Of a stretch of DNA of 64,000 nucleotides, positions 8,779 through 16,688 are shown in pieces. The DNA lies in assembly GCF_030269445.1 (NCBI RefSeq), contig NZ_BSTJ01000001.1:1761898-1825897 (forward strand), read 5' to 3'. Numbering within the stretch: the stretch's first letter is position 1; every line of letters starts with the position of its first letter. The stretch comes from Actinoallomurus iriomotensis (GTDB lineage Bacteria; Actinomycetota; Actinomycetes; Streptosporangiales; Streptosporangiaceae). Under the pieces are notes generated by a model. That model saw only the letters and a list, made by a program, of their open reading frames with translations. It was not told the DNA's origin and ran no database searches. The translations under genes and the position numbers were made by a program.

Positions 8779-9870
8779 ATGGATAGACGTATGCCCGGCG
8801 TCGCCGGGCGCGCCTTTCTGGCCCTCACGACCGCGGTGTCACTGGCGGCCTGCGGCGTCATCGGAGGCAACGGCGGCGGCGACGAACCCGAGCTCGCGCC
8901 GCGGAGCGGCGACCCGTCCACCTCTCCCGCGAAGTGCACGGTCTCGGCCAAGCTCGTCCCCTCCTGCGGCGCGTGGTGGGGCGTCACCCCGGTCATCGGG
9001 TCGCGTCAGGACCCGGTCACCGCGGTGACCTCCTACGAACGCCAGATCGGCCGGTCCGTGGACATCTACCACGGCTACCACTCCTACGCCGACCTGTTCC
9101 CGTCCGCCCGCGAGATCGCGCTGACCCGCCAGTCGGGCAAACACCGCATGCTGGTCCTCAACTGGAAGCCCGACAGCGGGAAGACGTGGAAGCAGGTGGC
9201 CGCCGGGGCCGCGGACGCCCAGATCGCCCGCGAGGCGGCGTATCTCAAGGCGCACTTCACCAAGAAGTTCTGGCTCGTCATCCACCACGAGCCGGAGGAA
9301 GAGGTCAAGACCGCGCCGAACTCCGGCTACACCGCCGCCGACTACCGGGCGATGTTCCGGCACGTCGTCACGCGGTTCCGCGCCGCCGGTGCGAAGAACA
9401 TCCTCTTCACGATGGTCTACATGGGCTACACCGGCTACATGGCCAAGCCGTGGTTCGGCGACCTGTACCCGGGCGACAAGTACGTCGACTGGATCGGCTA
9501 CGACCCGTTCGCCAAGTCCAACATCAAGGACTACGCGAACCTCGTCAACAAGGTCGCTCCCGCGCAACAGGACCTCGGCTTCCCCGGCTTCTACGACTAC
9601 TCCGCCAAGCACTTCCCCGACAAGCCGCTCATGCTGTCGGAATGGGCCGTGCTGGAGGTGCCGGGCGACCCGGGCCGCAAGCCGGCGTTCTTCAAGGGCG
9701 TCGGGAAGCAGTTCGCCAAGTACCCGCGCATCAAGGCGCTGTCGTACTTCAACACGACCCACGCGGTGAACATGCCGGACGGCGGGAACACCAGCATCGA
9801 CGCGACCTCGCAGGCCCTGAAGGCGTTCCGCGCGCTCGGCAAACGGCCCGAGTTCAACGTTGAGCGCTGA
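8779..9870 (+). CDS. GH26-like glycoside hydrolase lipoprotein
   Basis: Lipoprotein of 363 residues: signal peptide with lipobox LAAC (Cys25), then a short Gly/Asp/Pro linker and a TIM-barrel-like domain. The candidate acid/base is Glu171 in IHHEPEEE and the candidate nucleophile Glu288 in LSEWA, the spacing and context seen in GH26-type (clan A) enzymes that cut beta-mannan or related polymers. The protein would sit on the outer face of the membrane. It is the first gene of the rightward polysaccharide cluster and is followed 63 bp later by the polymerase gene. Likely role: trimming or releasing the polymer. A second GH26-like protein with a C-terminal membrane anchor is encoded at 21227-22345. 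The substrate is unknown. Confidence 0.75.
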   Translation: MDRRMPGVAGRAFLALTTAVSLAACGVIGGNGGGDEPELAPRSGDPSTSPAKCTVSAKLVPSCGAWWGVTPVIGSRQDPVTAVTSYERQIGRSVDIYHGYHSYADLFPSAREIALTRQSGKHRMLVLNWKPDSGKTWKQVAAGAADAQIAREAAYLKAHFTKKFWLVIHHEPEEEVKTAPNSGYTAADYRAMFRHVVTRFRAAGAKNILFTMVYMGYTGYMAKPWFGDLYPGDKYVDWIGYDPFAKSNIKDYANLVNKVAPAQQDLGFPGFYDYSAKHFPDKPLMLSEWAVLEVPGDPGRKPAFFKGVGKQFAKYPRIKALSYFNTTHAVNMPDGGNTSIDATSQALKAFRALGKRPEFNVER

Positions 9871-9933
9871 GCACCACGCTCTCCGGGTTAGTCTCGGACT
9901 TTCCGCAGGGGATACGAGAACAGGGCGTTCAGG

Positions 9934-11292
9934 GTGGGCACAACGAGGGTCGTCCCGGCACGAGTGATGGCGCGGCCGGCCACGTGGCGTCCGTCCGCCG
10001 GCTGGCCGCTCGCCGTGATCTTCCTGGGTTTCCCGGTCTGGTGGCTGCTCGGCCTGGGCATGCTGATCTTCCTGATCATGAGCGTGCCGATGGCCGTGTA
10101 CCTCTACAAACGGCGGTCGCGGCTGCTCGTCCCCCGCGGCTTCGGCGCCTGGGCGCTGTTCCTGTGCTGGGTGGTCCTCGGCGTCGGCGTGCTGTGGGCG
10201 AACGCGCCCGGCGCGGTGCCCGGCGGGAGCATGGGCCGGCTGCTGGCGTTCGCCTGGCGCATCGCCTGGTACGCCGCCTCGACGGTCGTGTGCCTCTACA
10301 TCGCCAACCTGAGCGACGAGGAACTGCCCGCCGACCGGGTCGGGCGGCTGCTCGGGTGGATGTTCATCGTGACGACCGGAGGCGGCCTGCTCGGCACGTT
10401 CGCCCCGCACCTGCAGCTGACCTCGCCGCTCGAGATGGTGCTGCACACCCACAACACCTTCCTGCTCGACGCCATCCATCCCAAGACCGCCGACGTGGCG
10501 ACGATCCTCGGGTACGAACAGGCGCGGCCGATGGCGCCGTTCGCCTACGCCAACACCTGGGGCGCCGCGTACGCCTTCTTCCTGCCGTTCTTCGTCATCA
10601 CCTGGATCTGGCGGGCCGGCCGGTGGCGGCGCGTCACCGGCGTCGTCATCCTGCTGGCGTCCCTGTGGCCCGTCGTCTACTCCCTCGACCGCGGCCTGTG
10701 GATCGCGCTCGGCGTGATCGTCTGCTTCGCCGGTCTCAAGGGAGTGGCCCGCGGCGGGCGGCGCGCGCTGCGACTCGCGGTCGCGGGCATGGTCGTCGGC
10801 GGCCTCGTCTTCGCGGTCTCACCGCTGCCGGACATGATCCAGGCGCGGATCCAGAACCCGCACAGCAACAACCGCCGTACCCTCCTGGCCGAGCAGAGCG
10901 TGCGCAGCGCGCTCACCGGCTCGCCGATCGTCGGCTTCGGCACGACACGTCAGGTCCAGGGCAACCTCAGCTCCCTCACCGGCGGCGACCGGCCGGGCTG
11001 CAAGGCGTGCGGCGCGCCGCCGCTCGGCACGCAGGGCCACATCTGGCTGCTGCTGTTCGCCAACGGCCTCATCGGCACGATCGCGTTCCTCGCCTTCTTC
11101 CTCATCCGGTTCGCCCGGCACTGGCGGGAGCGCTCGGCGTACGGCGTGGCCGGCTGCTGCGTGCTGCTGGCGTTCGGACTGTTCCTCTTCATCTACGACC
11201 TGGTGGAGGTTCCCCTGTACACGGTGATGATCGCGGTGGCGCTGATGTGGCGCGCCCGGCGCGAGGCCGACGCCCTGGCGGGTGGCGCGTGA
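9934..11292 (+). CDS. Polysaccharide polymerase / O-antigen ligase family (Wzy-like)
   Basis: Polytopic membrane protein of 452 residues with about ten or more hydrophobic helices and a large extracytoplasmic loop (roughly residues 160-190 and again 300-350, including VGFGTTRQVQGN and GTQGHIW). This is the layout of the Wzy/WaaL (O-antigen ligase) superfamily, which joins lipid-linked repeat units outside the membrane. Sequence similarity in this family is low, so the call rests on topology, the conserved GHNxxL-like C-terminal motif replaced here by GTQGHIW, and context among Wzz, Wzx and glycosyltransferase genes. The GTG at 9934 follows AGGG; an ATG at 9967 is an alternative. The next gene starts 13 bp after its stop. 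Confidence 0.75.
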   Translation: MGTTRVVPARVMARPATWRPSAGWPLAVIFLGFPVWWLLGLGMLIFLIMSVPMAVYLYKRRSRLLVPRGFGAWALFLCWVVLGVGVLWANAPGAVPGGSMGRLLAFAWRIAWYAASTVVCLYIANLSDEELPADRVGRLLGWMFIVTTGGGLLGTFAPHLQLTSPLEMVLHTHNTFLLDAIHPKTADVATILGYEQARPMAPFAYANTWGAAYAFFLPFFVITWIWRAGRWRRVTGVVILLASLWPVVYSLDRGLWIALGVIVCFAGLKGVARGGRRALRLAVAGMVVGGLVFAVSPLPDMIQARIQNPHSNNRRTLLAEQSVRSALTGSPIVGFGTTRQVQGNLSSLTGGDRPGCKACGAPPLGTQGHIWLLLFANGLIGTIAFLAFFLIRFARHWRERSAYGVAGCCVLLAFGLFLFIYDLVEVPLYTVMIAVALMWRARREADALAGGA

Positions 11293-11305
11293 GCAGGGAG
11301 GGCGC

Positions 11306-12445
11306 ATGAGTTCGGGCGCGGCGTGGGCCGACGCGGTGGCGCGGCTTTGGCCGGACGCCGAGGTCGGCACCGGCTCCGGCACGGGCGCGGTCCGCGAGTT
11401 CGCCTTCCTGCCGAACGCCGAGCGGCCGCGGCTGCTGCTGCCCGCCGGCGTCCCCGCGGCCGCCGCCGGCGCGCTGCGCCGCTACAGCCACGACCTGGGC
11501 GCGCGGCAGCGTGTCACCCGCGTGCTCACCACCGCCGCCGTACGCGCCGGGCTCGCCGACCGGGCGCTGCGCGACCGGCTGCTCGTCACCGGCGCCGGCG
11601 AGTCCGTCGAGGACCGCCTCGGCGCGCTCCTCGGCCGGCCGGTCGTGGTCAGCGTCGGCCTGGGCTCCGAGCGGGCCAACCGCAAGCCGATCCTGCACGC
11701 CCTCACCCCGCGCGGTGAGCCGTTGGCGTTCGTGAAGGTCGGCGACTCCCCCATGGCACGTGAGCTGATCGCCGGCGAGGCGGCGGCGCTCGGCCGGCTC
11801 GCCGAGCGCTCCTTCCACGGGCTGCGCGTGCCCCAGGTGCTCCACCACGGCGAGTGGCGCGGTCTCGACCTGCTCGTGCTCTCGCCCCTGCCGACGGGCC
11901 CGCTGTCGTTCCGCTCGCGCCGCGACGTCCCGGTCGCGGCGATGCGGGAGCTGATCGGCGAGACGCGGCGCGTCCCGCTGGCCGAGAGCGGCTTCTGGTC
12001 CCGCTTCGGCGACGTGACGCTCGAGGATCCCGACCAGGGCAAGCGGCTGGCGGACGCCGTGGGACGCATCGGCGAGACGTACGGCGGCGACGAGGTGGAG
12101 TTCGGCGCCTGGCACGGCGACTGGACGCCCTGGAACATGGCCTGGCACCGCGGCGCCGTCCAGCTGTGGGACTGGGAGCGGTACGACCCGGAGGTGCCGG
12201 CCGGCCTCGACCTGCTGCACTACCGCCTGCAGACCGGCGGGGGCTACGACACGTGGCCGGAACCGGCGATCCTCGCCCCGCTCGGGCAGGCGGGCCGGAC
12301 CGCCGCGATCACCACCGAGCTGTACGTTCTGGAGCTGACCCGCCGCTACCTGGTCGCCGCGCAGGGCGACCTCGGCACGCCGCTGCGTGCCCAGGCCACG
12401 GCCCTGCTCGACCTGCTGTACGCCAACGCCGGGAGGACGGCATGA
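11306..12445 (+). CDS. APH/choline-kinase-fold phosphotransferase in polysaccharide operon
   Basis: Cytoplasmic protein of 379 residues whose C-terminal lobe carries the aminoglycoside phosphotransferase-type catalytic signature WHGDWTPWN (about 12107-12136) followed by the metal-binding DWERYDPEVPAGLDL. These enzymes transfer phosphate from ATP to a small-molecule hydroxyl. In this position the acceptor may be a sugar or a substituent of the polysaccharide rather than an antibiotic. The N-terminal lobe has a plausible lysine strand (LAFVKVG). The ATG at 11306 follows AGGGAGG; an in-frame upstream start at 11282 lies inside the preceding gene. Its stop overlaps the start of the sulfotransferase gene (ATGA), so the two are probably co-translated. 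Confidence 0.7.
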   Translation: MSSGAAWADAVARLWPDAEVGTGSGTGAVREFAFLPNAERPRLLLPAGVPAAAAGALRRYSHDLGARQRVTRVLTTAAVRAGLADRALRDRLLVTGAGESVEDRLGALLGRPVVVSVGLGSERANRKPILHALTPRGEPLAFVKVGDSPMARELIAGEAAALGRLAERSFHGLRVPQVLHHGEWRGLDLLVLSPLPTGPLSFRSRRDVPVAAMRELIGETRRVPLAESGFWSRFGDVTLEDPDQGKRLADAVGRIGETYGGDEVEFGAWHGDWTPWNMAWHRGAVQLWDWERYDPEVPAGLDLLHYRLQTGGGYDTWPEPAILAPLGQAGRTAAITTELYVLELTRRYLVAAQGDLGTPLRAQATALLDLLYANAGRTA

Positions 12446-13284
12446 TCTCGCGACGCGACGCCCCGCAGTGGATGAAGGAGAGCGGCCGCGCGGTCAGCCG
12501 TACGGCCGGGCGGCTCAGCGCCGGGCTGCGCGCGCTGCCGGACTTCCTGCTGGTCGGCACGCAGCGCGGCGGCACGACGTCGCTGTTCCGCGCCCTCGCG
12601 CCGCACCCGGGCGTCACCCCGCCCAACTTCCACAAGGGCGTGCACTACTTCGACGTGAACTACCAGCGCGGGATCGACTGGTACCGCGGGCACTTCCCGC
12701 TGCGCCGCGAATCCCGGCTCGCGTTCGAGTCGGCCGGCTACTACATGCACCACCCGCTGGCTCCCGAGCGCATCGCCGCCGACCTGCCCGGCGTGAAGCT
12801 GCTCGTCCTGCTCCGCGACCCGGTCGAGCGCGCCTACTCCGCGCACAAGCACGAGCTGGCCCGCGGTTTCGAGACCGAGACCTCGTTCGAGCGCGCCCTC
12901 GAACTGGAGCCGGCGCGCCTCGCCGGCGAGGCCGACCGGATCAGGAACGAGCCCGGCTACCTCAGCCACAGCCACCGGCACCACTCCTATCTCGACCGGG
13001 GCCACTACGCCGACCAGATCGAGGTGCTGTTCAAGCTGTTCGGCCGCGAGCGGGTGCACGTGGCGTTCGCCGAGGACTTCTTCGCCACGCCGGAGCCCTG
13101 CTACGACGCGATCGTGGACTTCCTGGGCCTGGAGCGGTGGCGGCCGGCCGACTTCGAACGCCACAACGCGCGCCCGAGCCTGCCGCTGTCCCCCGGCCTG
13201 CAGACACGTTTGGCCGAGCACTTCGCGCCGTACGACGAGCGTCTCGCGACCCTTCTCGGAGAGGTGCCGCCGTGGCGTCGCTGA
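12442..13284 (+). CDS. PAPS-dependent sulfotransferase
   Basis: Sulfotransferase of 280 residues: transfers sulfate from PAPS to a hydroxyl or amine, releasing PAP. The 5'-phosphosulfate loop is VGTQRGGTTSL (residues 38-48) and the 3'-phosphate motif is LRDPVERAYS (124-133). KGVHYFDVN (about 65-73) corresponds to the KExHYFD segment of heparan-type carbohydrate sulfotransferases. Together these indicate a family working on sugars rather than small phenols. It sits mid-operon between the APH-fold kinase (ATGA overlap) and a Wzz-type gene (13-bp overlap), so its acceptor is most likely the growing polysaccharide or its lipid-linked unit. PAPS would come from CysC/CysD/CysN and PAP would be cleared by CysQ (29985-30752). 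Confidence 0.88.
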   Translation: MISRRDAPQWMKESGRAVSRTAGRLSAGLRALPDFLLVGTQRGGTTSLFRALAPHPGVTPPNFHKGVHYFDVNYQRGIDWYRGHFPLRRESRLAFESAGYYMHHPLAPERIAADLPGVKLLVLLRDPVERAYSAHKHELARGFETETSFERALELEPARLAGEADRIRNEPGYLSHSHRHHSYLDRGHYADQIEVLFKLFGRERVHVAFAEDFFATPEPCYDAIVDFLGLERWRPADFERHNARPSLPLSPGLQTRLAEHFAPYDERLATLLGEVPPWRR

Positions 13285-14693
13285 CGCCCCTGTCCGAGAC
13301 ACCGCTCGTCACCCCGGCCGACGAGCCGGTGCAGATCGACGCCGTACGCCTGGGCCGCTACTTCGGTTTCGTCCGCCGCCAGTGGCCGGTGCTGCTGCTG
13401 GCCGTCGTGCTCGGTGCGCTGTGCGGCATGGTGGGCTCGGCGACCGCCCAGCACACCTACACCTCGACGGTGAGCGTGCTGGTGCCGCCCGTGGCCATCG
13501 AGTCCGGCCTTCCGCCGCTGTCACAGGGTCCGTACGCCACGATCGACCAGAAGCCGGTCCTGGACACCATGGACACCAACGCGCAGCTGGTGCGGTCCGG
13601 CTCGGTGCTGGAGCAGCTGAAGCGCGTCCCGGGCTTCCACATCCCCGCCGACCGGATCGGCGAGCGGGTGACGGTGACCGCGTCGGCGTACTCCCGCGTC
13701 CTGGTCATCAGCGTGCGGGCGAACCGGCCCGGCAACGCCCGGCAGGGCGCCCGCGCGGTCGCGCGCGCCTTCATCAAGCTGCGCGACCGCGTCATCGGGC
13801 AGTACCAGACGCACGACCGCCAGACGATCAACCGGCGGATCGCCGTCCTGGAGGCCCAGCTGAAGGCGCTGCCCGGAGACGCCGCGGACACGACCCGGCT
13901 CACGGCCCGCACCCGCCGCCAGGCGGTCCAGCTCCAGATCATGAACGCGAAGAAACAGCTGCGGTACGGCGACCAGTTCGCCGAGACGGTGAGCGCCGCG
14001 ACCAAGCCCACGACCTCCGACGACCCCGGCTCCGACGTCAACCGCACGTCCGGGGTGGGCGTGGGACTGCTCGCCGGGTTCGCCGTCGGCCTGGTGCGCG
14101 ACCGCCGGCCGCGGCGGCTGCGCTACGCACGCGACGTACGGCGGCGGATCCCGGTGCCGATCCTCACTGACACGGGCCGGGAGGACCTGGCCGACTCCGG
14201 ACGGCGGCTGCGCAACCTGGCGTTCGCCGAGGACGCGCGCACCGTCCTGGTCACCGGGATGCCGGGCGAGACCGCGGACCCGGTGGCGGTCAGCGTGGCC
14301 GCGGCGTTCGCGCACAGCGGCGCGCCCACCAGCCTCCTGCGCGTCATGGACGACCAGCCGTCGGTCTACCAGGACGGCGCGCGCGATCCGGCCGCCCGCG
14401 ACGACGGCCTCGGGTCCTTCCGCGTGGTGACGCTGGCGATCAACGACGGCGACCGCGGCCTGGCCGCGGCGGTCGACCGCGCCCACCGCGACGCGGGGGT
14501 CGTCGTCATCTCCGGCCCGGGCGTCGACACCGCCGAGGCGGTCACGCTGGCCGCCGTCTCCGACATCACGCTGGTGACCGTCGCGCTCAAGCGGATCACC
14601 GACCGGCCGCTCACCGCGGCCCTCTCCCATCTCGACAAGGCCGGCGCCTCACCGCGCGGGATCGTGATCACTCATCCGAAGGACGCTCCTTGA
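13272..14693 (+). CDS. Wzz-type chain-length protein with degenerate kinase-like domain (1)
   Basis: Polysaccharide co-polymerase of 473 residues. A cytoplasmic tail leads into TM1 (LLLAVVLGALCGMVGSATA, about residues 40-60), then a periplasm-equivalent domain with a predicted coiled coil (RQTINRRIAVLEAQLKAL) and TM2 (GVGVGLLAGFAVGLV, about 258-272). The C-terminal domain resembles the MinD/BY-kinase fold but where Walker A is expected it reads VLVTGMPGETADPVA, without the GK[ST] lysine, and it has no tyrosine-rich tail. It is therefore likely non-catalytic and structural. The GTG at 13272 follows GGAGAGG and overlaps the sulfotransferase gene by 13 bp. A longer relative is encoded at 16689-18425. 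Confidence 0.75.
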   Translation: MASLTPLSETPLVTPADEPVQIDAVRLGRYFGFVRRQWPVLLLAVVLGALCGMVGSATAQHTYTSTVSVLVPPVAIESGLPPLSQGPYATIDQKPVLDTMDTNAQLVRSGSVLEQLKRVPGFHIPADRIGERVTVTASAYSRVLVISVRANRPGNARQGARAVARAFIKLRDRVIGQYQTHDRQTINRRIAVLEAQLKALPGDAADTTRLTARTRRQAVQLQIMNAKKQLRYGDQFAETVSAATKPTTSDDPGSDVNRTSGVGVGLLAGFAVGLVRDRRPRRLRYARDVRRRIPVPILTDTGREDLADSGRRLRNLAFAEDARTVLVTGMPGETADPVAVSVAAAFAHSGAPTSLLRVMDDQPSVYQDGARDPAARDDGLGSFRVVTLAINDGDRGLAAAVDRAHRDAGVVVISGPGVDTAEAVTLAAVSDITLVTVALKRITDRPLTAALSHLDKAGASPRGIVITHPKDAP

Positions 14694-15607
14694 CACCCGA
14701 GTTCCCGCCCGTCTCCGTCATCATCGCCACGCACGACCGCCCGGAGCTGCTCGCCCGCGCCGTCGCGGCGGTACGCGACCAGGACTATCCGGGCACGGTG
14801 CAGTGCGTCATCGTCTTCGACCAGGCCGAACCGGACTCCGCGCTGGCCGATGACGACCCGCGGCGCCCGGTCACCGTCATCGCCAACGACCGCACCCCCG
14901 GTCTGGCGGGCGCCCGCAACGCCGGCGCCGCGACGGCCTCGGGCGACCTGCTGGCCTTCTGCGACGACGATGACGCGTGGCTGCCGGAGAAGCTGCGGCT
15001 CCAGGCCGAACGCCTGGCCGCGACCGGCGCCGACGTGGTGGTGTCGGGCATCCACGTCAGCTACGGCGACAAGGTGATCACGCGGGTGCCGCGCCTGGAG
15101 GACGTCACGCACGCCGAGCTGCTGCGCCGCCGCGTGATGGAGGCGCACCCGTCCACGGTCGTGGTCCGGCGTACGGCGTTCCTCGGCAAGATCGGCCCGG
15201 TGGACGAGGAGATCCCCGGCAGCTACGGCGAGGACTACGACTGGATGCTGCGGGCCGCGGCGGCCGGCCCGATCGCGGTCGTGGCCGAGCCGCTCGTCAC
15301 CGTGCTGTGGGGGCGCACGTCGCACTTCAACCGCAAGTGGCGCACGATCAGCGACGCCCTCCAGTACCTGCTGCGCAAGCACCCGGGCTTCGCCGACGAC
15401 CCGCGCGGCCTCGCCCGCGTCCAGGGCCAGATCGCGTTCGCGCACGCCGCGCTCGGCGAGCGCGGCGAGGCCCGATCGTGGGCGCTGCGCGCGCTGCGGG
15501 GCTCCTGGCGCGAGCGCCGGGCCTACCTGGCCCTGCTGGTCTCGCTGCGCGTGCTCAGCGCCGACCGCGTGCTGCGGCTCGCGCACGCCACCGGACGCGG
15601 CATCTGA
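14690..15607 (+). CDS. GT2 family glycosyltransferase
   Basis: Inverting glycosyltransferase of 305 residues with a GT-A fold: VSVIIATHDRPELLARAVAA at the N-terminus, nucleotide-binding NDRTPGLAGARNAGAA, and the metal-binding acidic run FCDDDDAWLPEKL around residues 86-98. The ED of GSYGEDYDWMLRAA is the usual catalytic-base position. It would add a sugar to the lipid-linked repeat unit on the cytoplasmic face. The TTG at 14690 overlaps the stop of the preceding Wzz gene by 4 bases and follows AAGGA. It is convergent with, and only 4 bp from, the pssE-like gene. Donor and acceptor sugars cannot be read from the sequence. Confidence 0.88.
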   Translation: MTPEFPPVSVIIATHDRPELLARAVAAVRDQDYPGTVQCVIVFDQAEPDSALADDDPRRPVTVIANDRTPGLAGARNAGAATASGDLLAFCDDDDAWLPEKLRLQAERLAATGADVVVSGIHVSYGDKVITRVPRLEDVTHAELLRRRVMEAHPSTVVVRRTAFLGKIGPVDEEIPGSYGEDYDWMLRAAAAGPIAVVAEPLVTVLWGRTSHFNRKWRTISDALQYLLRKHPGFADDPRGLARVQGQIAFAHAALGERGEARSWALRALRGSWRERRAYLALLVSLRVLSADRVLRLAHATGRGI

Positions 15608-15611
15608 GGGG

Positions 15612-16115
15612 TCAACGGCGGCGGGCGAGCAGGTCGGCGACGAGGCCGCCGAAGCGCGCGACCGACTCGGCGACGTCACCGCTGTCGGCGGCCACCGAGA
15701 AGTCGTCCGGCGCGGCGAGAGCGTGGTCCACGAGCCCGCGGAAGGCGTCCTCGTCGGCGGCCGTGCTGATGAGGCCCTTGGCCGCCATCCGCGCGCAGAA
15801 GCGCTGCTGGTGGTCGTCGACGTGCTCGCCCAGGGACGGGTCGCGGGGGACGACGACCGGGCGGCGGCCGTGCCGGCGGCTCTCGGTGATGGTGGTCGGC
15901 CCGCCGTGGCAGACGACCACGGCCGCCTCGTCCAGCAGGGAGGTGAGCGCGGCGTGGTCGAGGTAGGCGACGCCCTCGGCGCGCAGCGGAGGGGCCGAGG
16001 TGCCGTGCTGCACCACGCACGGCACTCCCTCGGGCAGCCATGCGTCGACCCAGCGGATGAGCCGGTCGAAGGGGTGGTGGTCGGTGCCGACGGAGACGAA
16101 GACCAGTGAACTCAC
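15612..16115 (-). CDS. PssE/Alg13-like glycosyltransferase catalytic subunit
   Basis: Protein of 167 residues with the GT-B C-terminal (family 28) domain: VFVSVGTDHHPFDRLI at the start and the donor-binding HGGPTTITESRRHGRRPVVV with PRDPSLGEHVDDHQ. Proteins this short are the PssE/Alg13-type half of split GlcNAc- or glucuronosyltransferases. The GTG at 16115 overlaps the stop of the upstream pssD-like gene (GTGA), matching the obligate pairing of the two subunits. The pair is transcribed against the surrounding operon. It would act on a lipid-linked sugar at the inner membrane face. Confidence 0.85.
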   Translation of the reverse strand: MSSLVFVSVGTDHHPFDRLIRWVDAWLPEGVPCVVQHGTSAPPLRAEGVAYLDHAALTSLLDEAAVVVCHGGPTTITESRRHGRRPVVVPRDPSLGEHVDDHQQRFCARMAAKGLISTAADEDAFRGLVDHALAAPDDFSVAADSGDVAESVARFGGLVADLLARRR

Positions 16116-16585
16116 AGCAGGCTCCCGATGACCTGCGCACGGGGGTAGAACCGGGTCTGTTCCTCCCATTGCACGCAGAACAGGTCGGTGATGGGACGGC
16201 AGAGCCTACCCGTGAGCGTCGGCGAGTCGAGCCGGTCGTACACCTCGATGTAGACCGTCGGCACGCGCATCGCCCTGGCCACCAGGAAGAACGGGAACGC
16301 GACGGCCGCCCCGGTGGAGACCACGACCTGCGGGCGCTCACGGCGCATGACGCGGACGGCGAGGGCGAAGTTGCGCACCAGGTTGCGGACGTTGCGGGTC
16401 GTCGGATGGAACGCCCACACGGCACGCTCGCCGTCGAGCTGGGAACGCGCGTCCTCGGTGCCGAACGTGACCCAAGTGCGCTCCCGCTCGTGCCACCATG
16501 GCCTCAGCGCCAGCAACTGAGCGAGGTGACCACCACTGGAGGCCACCAAGAGAGCGTGTTCCCGATCTCCCGACATGCGGATCAA
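16112..16585 (-). CDS. PssD/Alg14-like membrane-anchoring glycosyltransferase subunit
   Basis: Protein of about 157 residues that matches the PssD/Alg14 half of split glycosyltransferases: ALLVASSGGHLAQLLALRPW at the N-terminus and the RPQVVVSTGAAVAFPFFLVA stretch that pairs with the acceptor lipid and the membrane. The PssE-like catalytic half follows with a GTGA overlap. The start is uncertain: a TTG at 16585 lies 11 bases after GGAG, while an ATG at 16576 gives a shorter product without a good ribosome binding site. The convergent GT2 gene lies beyond pssE; the divergent neighbour is the second Wzz-type gene. Confidence 0.85.
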   Translation of the reverse strand: MIRMSGDREHALLVASSGGHLAQLLALRPWWHERERTWVTFGTEDARSQLDGERAVWAFHPTTRNVRNLVRNFALAVRVMRRERPQVVVSTGAAVAFPFFLVARAMRVPTVYIEVYDRLDSPTLTGRLCRPITDLFCVQWEEQTRFYPRAQVIGSLL

Positions 16586-16688
16586 TGTAAACGGAACTCC
16601 AAGGACAGACGACCAATTTGGGAACGGAAGATAGTGTCATGCCGAGCGCATGACCCTGGCCGGGGTGTAGATCGAGGGAGACCAGCGC